Assembly: GCF_023065955.2 (NCBI RefSeq)
Contig: NC_079873.1
Span: 96,758,128-96,822,127 of the forward strand
DNA length: 64,000 bases
Origin: Ursus arctos
Lineage: Eukaryota > Chordata > Mammalia > Carnivora > Ursidae
Reading direction: 5' to 3'
This document shows, one piece after another, positions 55,351-64,000 of the stretch. Made by a program: the position numbers and the translations under genes. Numbering within the stretch: the first letter of the stretch is position 1; each line of letters starts with the position of its first letter. Below the pieces are notes generated by a model. That model did no database searches and was not told the DNA's origin. It saw nothing but the letters and a program-made list of their open reading frames with translations.

Positions 55351-55470
55351 AAAAAGGAAGAAGAAGGAGAAGGAGAAGGAGGAAAGGAAAGGAAAGGAAA
55401 GGAAAGGAAAGGAAGAAAAGAAAAGAAAAGAAAAGAAAAGAAAAGAAAAGAAAAGAAAAGAAAAGAAAAA
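55351..55470 (+). repeat. Purine microsatellite: (GAAGGA)n, (GGAAA)6, (AAAAG)10
   Basis: About 120 bp of pure A/G: GGAAGAAGAAGG and AAGGAG-type units to 55380, six GGAAA units at 55381-55410, then ten AAAAG units at 55416-55465. No interruption by pyrimidines. Confidence 0.95.
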
Positions 55471-55609
55471 GGACAGACTATCGTGGATTTTTTTTTCTCC
55501 TCCACTTTAAGAACTGAGTAAAGGATGTGCGAAGGTAACAGATGGCTCCAATTCTAGTCATGTCCATTTGCCTTCTGGGAAAAGCAAAGCCAAGAGAGTT
55601 TTTATTGAA

Positions 55610-56450
55610 ATTCAAGCTACTTTTTACATCTGAATAAATTAGGAAGGCCCAGAGAGTACATTATGCTGTGAGAGACAAATACTAAATTCCCCTGTTTGAG
55701 CGGCAATAATCAGGGTTGACAGTACCTGAGACATTCGGTAGCTTCTGCGGCCTGCCTAATCTATTGTGATGAGTCCTCAACTATGAGAGCATCTTGAGAG
55801 CGTGCGCAATAATAACAGTGAATGACTATTTGGACTGGATTGTGAATAAAAGACTGCACATATGTCTGTAATGAGAATTTCATTGAAAATGAAAATACCG
55901 AAGCTGTCATATTTTTTAATACTTCGATTTGCACATCCTTGACTGCTTTGGGGCATAAAAAGAGAAAGTGCAGAGCAATTTGTTGTCAGCTCTTGAAATA
56001 AATTATCATTTAAACACTTCCTCTCCACAAAGGTTATTAGCTTAGTAGCTTGTTCTTGGGGTTGGACCATCAGTAGGGGGAAAAAAATTGCGAGACATTA
56101 AACTACCCTTTCAAAAGCTGAATATTAGTTACTGTGGAAATTGTTCTCGTGGCTTAACATATTTTGCTGTAGCTCTCCAGTGCTACAGATTAGACTGCAG
56201 CGACTATTAATAAATACTGTCATATTTTACAGCTGTCACGCAAAGCTGAAAAAAGGCTTCACTGTGATTAGATCCTGTTTACTGTAATATTTCGAGCTCA
56301 GCCTCAGAAAGGCAGTTTTCCTATAAAGGTATTTTCCATAAGTAGACTATTTCTCCATCAGACAACATGACTAATTTTAATGTATCATTAACTCCTTGGC
56401 AGCCATGAATTTGAGGTTGAATTGACTTCACAGCCGGAGATCCATTCCTC
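55610..56450. promoter_or_regulatory. Candidate conserved noncoding element in intron 3
   Basis: About 840 bp with no recognisable repeat and no long open frame on the + strand. It is AT-rich and dense in homeodomain- and POU-like words (TAATTTTAATG near 56371, TGCACATATG near 55856, CATTTAAA near 56008). Constraint is inferred from texture only; no alignment was available. Confidence 0.35.
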
Positions 56451-56459
56451 TCCAGAGAC

Positions 56460-57205
56460 ACAGTAAACTAAACTGTCAGATTTTCTCTCTTGGGTTGTCC
56501 TTCATATTCAGAGATGGTGTGACCACTGGGAGATGTGCTTCAAGTCGTCACCCCCCCCCCCAACATGCACGCAGAAGGACAAATTTGCACCGGTTTATCC
56601 ACCTTCTTTTGCCCTGTCCCTCCTGTGACCGGTTGCATGGTTTGCAAGACAGCTGGTCAGGATTTAGGGCACGAATGACACTTCAGTGGGCTAGCTAGAA
56701 ATTCTGCTTCCTGAGCTAAAATGCCATCATAAGAGCAAAAGAAATCAATCTCCAGCCCCCCTACCATGTATTAGCTGTTCGGAATGGGACTCACATCTCT
56801 GAAAAAAGGAGGTGACAGCTGGCAGGGTTGCTTTTGCCTGACCTTCCCTTGCTTTTCACCCAGCTCCTTGAGGAATTAACCCTCACTAAGCTGAATATCT
56901 CGTTTTCGATGAGTGGGTGGTCCTGACACTATCGAGGGTGCACGGATATGTTCTGTAAATTCAGAGTGGACCCCAAGAGGTCCTTGAGAAGGCTTTCTAA
57001 ATGTTCCTTGCAGGAAGAGAGAGACTGTGGTGTAGACCTACAGCTGTGGCTTTAAGATTCGTCCCCTGGAGCCCCTTTAGAAGACAGTTAAAGCCAGGGC
57101 AGGAGTGTGGTGGAGGTTAAACAAAAGAATGCATGTACTGTCTTTAGCACCAAGCTGGACGTAGTCATGTGCTCAATAAATTTCACCTCTTATTATTTTA
57201 TTATC
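56460..57205. other. Unique intronic DNA, no gene seen
   Basis: A C run of ten lies near 56550. Nothing else assignable. Confidence 0.45.
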
Positions 57206-57214
57206 ATTATGGAA

Positions 57215-57392
57215 TAGTGGTCCTCGGTGGGGAGGGCAGGTGATTTGGCCCCCACAGGGACATTTGGCGATGTCTGGAGACTTTCCAGTAGTGCAAGAGG
57301 CCAGGAATGCGGCTAACGTCCCACAGCACACAGGACAGTGCCCACCCTCAAAAGAATTACCTGGAACAAAATATCAATAGCGCCAAGGTAGC
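57215..57392 (+). mobile_element. MER20 DNA transposon relic
   Basis: TAGTGGTCCTCGG, GGCCCCCACAGGGACATTTGGCGATGTCTGGAGAC, GGCCAGGAATGCGGCTAAC, CACAGGACAGTGCCC, AAAATATCAATAGCGCC, in MER20 order. The right end is eroded. Confidence 0.9.
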
Positions 57393-57439
57393 AGCAGGGT
57401 CAAAAGACAGATAGATGGTCGCAGGAACTCCTCAAGGGG

Positions 57440-57725
57440 TTGTCAGTGAACCAATCGGGCATTTACTGAGGGTCTCCTACTGTGCATAGATGGGTGTTAA
57501 GAGCTAGTAGGCTCAACAGGAGATAGAGCCTTCGGCTTTGAAGAGCTTCTATTATGGTCAGTGAGACAGGATAAGACTAATGCGCATGAAATAAAGATAA
57601 GTGTAAAACAGCATAAGGCAAGAGCTAGATTGTGTAGCACAGATTTGAAGTCCTGTGGAATCCAAGTAAGAGAGAGTTCACAATAGGCAAGCGGGACCCC
57701 TCAGGGAAGGCTCAACAGAAGAAGT
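57440..57725 (-). repeat. L2 3' end relic
   Basis: GCATTTACTGAGGGTCTCCTAC, TTTGAAGAGCTTCTATTATGG and CCCCTCAGGGAAGGCTCAAC, in reverse L2 order. Confidence 0.75.
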
Positions 57726-57729
57726 TAGA

Positions 57730-58355
57730 CATTTTTCTAAGCCCACCACCCAACTAGCGATGACCTTGCCTTGATCGGTAAGTCCAAGTTGGTCTCTAGA
57801 ACCAAAACAACATGGCATTCCCAGCAATGCTCCCAAACATCAGAGCTCAGGGCAAGAAACACAATTAAAAGAAAACCCCAAAAAAGGAACAATGTTCCTT
57901 TTACTAAATGGAAAGCAATTACAGAGCTGTTTGAAAATAGGCAGTAAATAAAAGGAGGGAGGAAAATACTGGCAAAATTCCATTCCCCCCCTCCCCCGAC
58001 TAATCCCGTAGCAAAAGTGCAGTTTGCAACAAAATCAACGATGCTCTCTCCCTCTCTCTTGCAGTCAAACACACTGCTTGGCATCAGCACCGCTACACAT
58101 GACGCCTTAGCAGAAAAGTGGACAGAAGCAAGGAAGACAGGATATGAGTGGGAGGTTAAGGTGGAGCATGGCTCGCTCCACCCCACCCTCCCCTCTTCCC
58201 CTCCCCCTCCCCCCAGGCTTACCCCCTTCCCCAGTCTCTATGGAGCACCTTCATTCAGGGGGAAAGTGGGGGCCCTAACAGAGACTACATCCCTCCCCAT
58301 CTCCCTGGATCCTTTCCCGTCAATAAGTTGCCAGTGTCGGCTGCTCTCCTGCTTT
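57730..58355. other. Unique intronic DNA with C/T-rich stretches, no gene seen
   Basis: Pyrimidine-rich patches at 57985-57998 and 58180-58215. Open frames on both strands have no recognisable domain. Confidence 0.5.
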
Positions 58356-58359
58356 GTCG

Positions 58360-58745
58360 ACTCCACAAACGATCTGATTAATTCTCTGGTGCTAACTGCC
58401 TCAGCGGGCTTTCTCGGCAGTAGAAGAGAGGCTAATTAAGATCATGTCAGGCAAGGAGGCTGACAGGTTATGTTCCTGGGCCACACGGAACTTTTAGAGG
58501 GCGCTTCAACTCCACTGCCGGCTGGCAGTGCTTGGCCAGCCGCTGACACCGTAGCAGCCTTCGCATTTATTTCCACCAATTCCTGTGTCAACGGGCCTCC
58601 GTTTTGTCAAGGATTTACATCCTTCTCTTTGGGGTAATGAGCTGCCACTGTGTTTGTTCTCAATTGCATTACTTCGGCTCCCTTACATTTGAATTTTTAA
58701 CATGCTTGTAAACAAAGATAACAATTAATAGTGGGGTCATTTTCC
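58360..58745. promoter_or_regulatory. Second candidate conserved noncoding element in intron 3
   Basis: About 385 bp free of repeats. It contains an inverted repeat GGCTGGC/GCCAGCC (58520-58526 and 58535-58541), which resembles NFI half-sites, and a perfect FOX-type word TGTAAACA at 58707-58714 beside GATA at 58717-58720. Regulatory function is inferred only. Confidence 0.33.
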
Positions 58746-58756
58746 CTCCTAAATCA

Positions 58757-58830
58757 TGTGTGTAAGAGTGTGTGTGAGAGACAGAGAGGGAGAGAGCGAC
58801 TCTGTGTGTGTGTGCACGTGTGTCTTTCCA
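58757..58830 (+). repeat. GT/GA-rich low-complexity tract
   Basis: GTGTGTGTGAGAGACAGAGAGG, then CTGTGTGTGTGTGCACGTGTGTC. Confidence 0.85.
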
Positions 58831-58834
58831 GCAT

Positions 58835-59290
58835 ATAGCCCATAGAGGTGAGTTTAGGACAAGTAAAGGCAGCCCTACTTCTCACAGCAGGTAGAAAATG
58901 GAGGAAACATATGGAACTCATTACACCAAGTGGTGGATGAGACTGAAAATAAAAATAACTTCTCCCTCTCCCCAATAAAAGCTTAGGTGAATTCATGGAT
59001 GATAGACCTACAGTGAGTTATTAAGGGGAAGAGATGTTTGGAGATTTCTCAAAGCTGAGGTCGCCATATTTGCCTTCTCGTAGGCAAATGGTCACACAGA
59101 GTGCTGGCATTCTGTGCCTCAGGTTTTTAAAGATAATCTCAAGAGTCCACTATGCATCTAGGAGGTGGAGAGGAAAGCCGAGAAATAGGGAAACATTCTT
59201 CAGGACCATTCTGTCTACTCTCGCAGAATCAGAGCCTCCAGCCACACAGCAAGAACAGCGCCCTATTGTGGGAGGTGATCGGCCCAGCTA
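58835..59290. other. Unique intronic DNA, no gene seen
   Basis: No repeat family or coding exon was recognised. Confidence 0.45.
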
Positions 59291-59294
59291 AGGA

Positions 59295-59425
59295 TGTTGA
59301 AGAAAACCATCATCAAACCAGAATTATTCCCATGCCCAACTCTGCCACTAAGTAGCATGTGTGATCCTGGACAAGTCACAGAGCCTGTCTGGTCCTCAGA
59401 TCCCGCATCTGCAAAATGGGGGAGT
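59295..59425 (+). repeat. MIR relic
   Basis: CCCAACTCTGCCACTAAGTAGCATGTGTGATCCTGGACAAGTCAC, then GTCCTCAGATCCCGCATCTGCAAAATGGGG, in sense order. Confidence 0.9.
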
Positions 59426-59439
59426 GGACTCAATCATTC

Positions 59440-59580
59440 TTCAACCAATAATTGTCCAGTGTGGCCGTTGTGTGTCAAGGGCATTACTAGGGTTATAGAA
59501 GCGAATGGAACAGAGTGCCTACCCTTAAGCAGCTCATAGTTTCAAAGGGGAGCAAAGACATATAAATAAGTAAGAAGAAC
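59440..59580 (-). repeat. L2 3' end relic
   Basis: AATAATTGTCCAGTGTGGCCG, GTGCCTACCCTTAAGCAGCTCATAG and AAGACATATAAATAAG, in reverse L2 order. Confidence 0.72.
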
Positions 59581-59589
59581 CTACAGTGA

Positions 59590-60165
59590 TTCTTTTAGGT
59601 TCTAAAATTCTGTGGGCATTCATAGCACTTCCATTGCTTTCTCTTCTTTTCCCTATAAGGAAACCAGAACTCCTTTTCAAATGACCACACTTAGGGAGGT
59701 TACAGAGACCTAAATATTCACCCACATTGGCTTTGGAAATTAGCCAGACAACTTCAGCATGCTCACATTTCCTTCTTGCTCACCCCTTAGTGCCCAGCCC
59801 TTAACCATTCCTAGATCCTGCTGGGAAGAGGAGAAAAGGAAACAAGGCCAAGTTGGGAGATTAGGATGTCCAGTAGATCTTAAAACCATCCATGATAGAT
59901 TTGATAGGTTTTCTTCTAACGAGGCTTGCTGGAATTTTCAGCAGTCCCCCCTCCCCCCTAAGGCCTTTATTGCCAGCACGCTTCAAATTCTTAAACCATA
60001 GCCCCACGCAGCCCTTTCTAGTCTCAAGGCTTCTGTGAAATGAGTGCATTCCTACCAAAAATGATATGGATTTCTAGGAAAATAATGCAGCTTTGCTTCT
60101 TGCCTATATCTAAATTCTGTAAAGACTCAGAATGCTTCACTAGACAAGACAATTACAGTTTCACA
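59590..60165. other. Unique intronic DNA, no gene seen
   Basis: Nothing assignable was recognised. Confidence 0.45.
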
Positions 60166-60169
60166 CGGG

Positions 60170-61130
60170 CTTTCCAGAGGATCTCCCCAAGTCTAGATCT
60201 GCATATCTCATCTCGCCCTAAAACTTTTACCTTGATGACCCACTGGGACCTCAAACTCAGCATGCTGAGTTCTCTGAATTTATCATCTTCCTAGAAAATT
60301 CTCTCCTCCACCTGTGTTCCCAGGCCCCATGAATGGCACTGCCTGGCTGCCCGAAGCAAAAACTTCATCCTTGAATCTTCCCTCTTCATCTTTCCTCACA
60401 CTCATCACCAAGACCCTCTTCTGCATTCCCACCACCACTGAAGTGCAGGCTTCCATCACCTCCTGCGCCATCCTGCTAATGGATCTCCCTCATCTTACCC
60501 CGCCTACTGCCACCAGGCAGCAGTCTTCCCTTCATGTCACTCAGCTGCCTAAACCCTTTCAGGGGTGGCCCGTTACTCCTCGCATCACGTCCTAGCTTCT
60601 TAGCGGGGCACAGAAGGTCCTCCATGATCCGACTCCAACCTGTTTTCCTAGCCTCATCTCCTCCCATTTCTTACCTGCTAGCACTTCACACTCAAGCCAT
60701 CTGGAACTATGCTACTTTCAATAGGCCACAGGTCCTGTACCTTTCTTGCTTTGCCTCCATGCCTTTGCATATACTGTTCCGACTTTCTGGCACTTAGCCC
60801 TCTCACCCCACTCCCCCCACCTACAGACACATGTTCTATCTACTAAATGTCATGTCCTTCAAAACTCTGCTCAAATATTCACTTTCCCAGGCCTAGGTGT
60901 CCCAGACTACCTGTCCTGTGTCCTCATAGTACTTCGTATATGCCTCTAGTATAGATCTGGTCGTGCTATAGTATTATTGTCTGTTTATGCTTTTATCCTC
61001 CTCAAAAGACTGTGAACTCATTGAAGATTGTTGTCTTACTCATCTCTGCCAGCACTGTGCTAAGTGCTGAATATAATATAGTGCCTAGATGATTATTATT
61101 ATTTGTAAATTGAACACATGAATGAGTGAA
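60170..61130 (+). repeat. L2 LINE relic, about 960 bp
   Basis: Sense L2 order throughout: GACCTCAAACTCAGCATG, GTGTTCCCAGGCCCCATGAATGGCAC, CACTCATCACCAAGACCC, TGCCTTTGCATATACTGTTCC, TGTCATGTCCTTCAAAACTCTGCTC and the tail CTGCCAGCACTGTGC. Decayed coding capacity only. Confidence 0.93.
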
Positions 61131-61139
61131 TAACAGAAC

Positions 61140-63185
61140 CTTCACCAAAACAAAATGGGAGATTTGAGGGGCCTTGAGGAGCTGGTGAAGGAGAAGGATC
61201 TGGGTGGACTGTGTCTCCTCAGGTCATACATTGGACGTTGCCCACCTACCTCTTACACATTGGGCTAAGCCTCACTTTGAGTCTTTCTGTGACCCAACCT
61301 CTTCACCAAAGATATCACCTTCCTTTAAAAAACTTTCTTTTACAAAGATATCACCTTCCTAGTCAAGTCGACTTGGAAGCAGAATGAACATTTTAGTGCT
61401 GGGAACTTTAGTTCTAAGTCTCTGGCTGAAGGACAACGCTCCAGGGCAGCAGACGGTCCCTGAGTCTCGCCCATACAGATTCATGAACATTTGAGGAACC
61501 TCAAGAGTTAGGGTAGAGATACCGTGCTATTTTATACCAACCAAGGGCATTTAGAGATCCACATGAATTCTCGAAAGACAAGAGGAGCATGATAGTAAGT
61601 TCCACAGCTCCCAGTGAAAGAGTAAATAAAGCAAAGAATTTCAACATGTCTGTAGACAATGTGACAAGGATGAGAGATAACCTGAGAGCCAATGCAGTCA
61701 GTTCTCAGTTATCCATACACGACGAAGCGAGCCAAGCACAGATAGAGCCAAAGGACATTTCTGTGGGCATGAAATAGTGCCTTTTTATAATAGATTTTCC
61801 TTCTTGTTTCTATACTACGTAGGTTTGGCTGAACATGGGAATAAAGGGAGGTACCCTAGGGGAAGGGAACTTTAAAGATGTCCTTTCAATTATAAATTCC
61901 CCCAAAGATAGGAAGCACCCTTTTGAGGAACTAGTAGGAATAGGATATAAAATAGTTGTATGGAGAAATAGAAGTGGATAAGGGGGACACAGAAGAAAAG
62001 AGAGGGAGGGCTGTGAATCCAGGGAGAAAAGGGATGATGTCAAGGCCCCCAAAACAAACTTTGCTGATCTTAAAATGACCAGCCTTATTCCTGAAACCGT
62101 AAGGACTAACAGACATAAATCAGAGACAAAGACCATCGACAGTAAACATTGTAAGCCTGGTAATTTTTGCGAAAGAGCTTTGAAGTGGGGCTTTATATTG
62201 CTTAAGAAATTCAAAAGAATTGCATCAGCTATAAAATTCCCAGGTTTCAACAAGCAAACTACAGAATTATTACACAGAAGCACTGTAAACCTCTGAGAGG
62301 CTGAGAAAAGGCCTCTAAAGATTAGTCAGGTCTCTTCCTCTCTTGGGAAACTCTTGGTAGAGGCGTATTCCTCCTGAAAATCCTGGAGAAGAAATAACTG
62401 GTTTCCACTTGACACAGGATAGCAGGAAGCTGTGCAATATTATTTGCCAAAACTAGCTGTTGTCTTTCATTTCTTGACTCTTTTCAATAATGTAAGTGTA
62501 TTATGGCTTGTCAATAAGATGGTAACTTTCAAGAGTAAGCACGAAGGCTTATCTAAGTGATTTTTTTTTATCCCACCACTTTTATCTAGCACAGTGCTGG
62601 ATAGTAGCACACACAAAAAAAATTAGATGTCAAGCTGGAAAGGTCTTTAAAGTTCCTAAGTCTGAGGTTTCAGGTTCTGAAAAATGGATTGGCCCCATAT
62701 TTTGTAGAGTCGGTAAGTCTCCTAATCTGTAATTCTACTTAAAATGTGGGATTCCAGAAATCTAAAGGCTAGCCACAGATTTATCATATTAATCCTTTTC
62801 CACTCTGTCTCAATGCTTTTATCTACATAATGGCAGTAATATACTTTGCACCCTATCTTGCCGGAGTAAAGAGGAATGGCACAATGACGTAAGCTAAAAT
62901 CAAACGCTGAGCATGACTGCGCAAATGCCTACAGCTGAAAGAACTCTGTAGCTAAGTGGTTAAGACACAAGACAGGCTCATCAGCTGTGCCCACAGAGTT
63001 ACAGAGCTGTCCGCAAGGCTTTACCCAACAGAACCGAAAGAGCACGCACCTTTCCACATTCCGCGTGTACTCACCCACCCGAAGGATCCAGCCAGTTCTA
63101 TCCCTTCTTGGCATCCATTAGCAAGTCGACGAGCCACCCAATTAAATGGGAATAGTCTGCAAATGCCTATCAGACCAGTGGCTCC
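61140..63185. other. Unique intronic DNA, no gene seen
   Basis: Contains a spaced 18-bp direct repeat at 61307-61324 and 61343-61360 and a possible diverged MIR3 near 62640-62720. No coding exon or RNA gene was recognised. Confidence 0.5.
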
Positions 63186-63189
63186 CATG

Positions 63190-63400
63190 ACACACTCGCT
63201 GGGGCCATACCATGGCCAGCAGAAATGGCCACAGACCCCAGGCCCTGGGTTGCATCTCCACTTCCTCGCCCTTAGAGTGAGAGAATCCTTGTACCGAATT
63301 CATGAGACTGTTGCACAGATCACATCCCAGGAAGGCACCTAGACCAGTTCCTGGCACCTAGTTAGCATTCTGTCAGTGTCGGCCATCGTTATTAAGCTCT
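63190..63400 (+). repeat. MIR relic
   Basis: GGGTTGCATCTCCACTTCC, GAGACTGTTGCACAGATCACATCC, TTCCTGGCACCTAGTTAGC, in sense order; diverged. Confidence 0.65.
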
Positions 63401-63404
63401 TACT

Positions 63405-64000
63405 GGGGTCACGGGCAAGGGGTGAGGACCGAGACACAAAACGAAGATCCTAGGCTGCCCTGTGTGGTCTCTTCTGTACCTTTCAGGCGACCGTGCTCCC
63501 CTCTCCAGGGAGTTAATTTTGGCTCTCCTCCATCAGAATCAGAACTTGTTCCTAGGAAAGGAGCGAGGAAGCTTATTTACATGACACGGGGGCGGAAAGG
63601 ACCGATGCACAACCTCACGCAGACATCTTGGGGTTTTTGGCGAGTGCAGGAAGCCTCGGGCCCCAGGAAGGAAGGCCTGCCTCTGGAATTGCAACACTGG
63701 CGATGGAGGATGGCTCCCTACAACCCTAACCTCATAGCCAGCCCCCCGTCTGTTCCACGTATTGCCAAGGCTAGGCCCCTTGCTGAAGAGAAGGGAAGGA
63801 TTAGAAGAGCTGGACCAGTGCGTTTGGTGGTTTTACTGGGCACATGTTCTGGAAAATAATAAAACAGAAAATGGCTTCATTCTCTTCGTTCACAAGCAAA
63901 TCGAAATGCCTAAAGGCAACTTCCGCTGAACAGACAACCTTTTTGGAAAATCTTGAAGCCAGTGGCTCCACCAAAAATATATCCATATTTTCATGTTTTA
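63405..64000. other. Unique intronic DNA, no gene seen
   Basis: An open frame at 63422-63859 carries no recognisable domain and begins with GTG, not ATG. No exon 4 of GRIA3 was found before the window ends. Confidence 0.5.

Noticed and set aside
55236..55505. 89-codon antisense frame over the purine microsatellite
   Set aside because: The Ser/Phe/Leu-rich peptide is just the translated pentanucleotide repeat.
63422..63859. 145-codon open frame near the window end
   Set aside because: It begins with GTG, has no recognisable domain and lies in intron 3. Most likely chance in GC-richer DNA.

Overview
The window is ordinary mammalian genomic DNA and holds one recognisable protein-coding exon. 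That exon (48790-49029, + strand, 240 bp) is exon 3 of GRIA3, the X-linked AMPA-type glutamate receptor subunit GluA3. It encodes the part of the extracellular amino-terminal domain that starts at the conserved disulfide cysteine. Everything upstream (1-48789) reads as intron 2 and everything downstream (49030-64000) as intron 3. I found no other GRIA3 exon, no second gene, no intact processed pseudogene, no CRISPR array and no prokaryotic-style operon.

The organism is a carnivore, most likely a bear or the giant panda. There are thirteen tRNA-Lys-derived carnivore SINEs (SINEC), which begin GGGGCGCCTGGGTGGC and end in a CT-rich tract followed by AATAAATAAA. Two of them (36012-36223 and 46882-47079) are the variant reading GGCACAGCGGTTAAGCGTC and carry perfect 13-15 bp target-site duplications. 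I associate that variant with ursids. The family assignment comes from memory of repeat consensus sequences, not from a database search.

Layout: 1-6 kb holds ancient MIR and L2 relics in mostly unique DNA. 6-31 kb is intronic DNA with five SINEC copies plus a SINE-in-SINE nest at 24.8-25.1 kb, MER5A elements (one inserted into a MIR), and a 1-kb L2 relic at 18.7-19.7 kb. 31-47.7 kb is the most repeat-dense part: L2, an L3/CR1 LINE relic with a recognisable reverse-transcriptase motif, MER20, an MLT1-type LTR, L1 3' ends, and SINEC copies in both orientations. 47.7-49.1 kb is the exon neighbourhood. 49.1-64 kb (intron 3) has L2 and MIR relics, a purine pentanucleotide microsatellite and an (AC)15 tract. 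It also has two repeat-free AT-rich blocks (55.6-56.45 kb and 58.36-58.75 kb) that look like candidate conserved regulatory elements.

The most useful leads are local. An in-frame ATG in strong Kozak context 40 bp before exon 3 turns the polypyrimidine tract into a signal-peptide-like leader. An inverted SINE pair lies 1.1-1.9 kb upstream of the exon. There is a perfect 12-bp-arm palindrome at 25.8 kb, and the two repeat-free blocks in intron 3. I see no evidence for a previously undescribed multi-gene system. Edges of ancient repeats are approximate (about +/-20-40 bp); SINE edges fixed by target-site duplications are good to a few bases.
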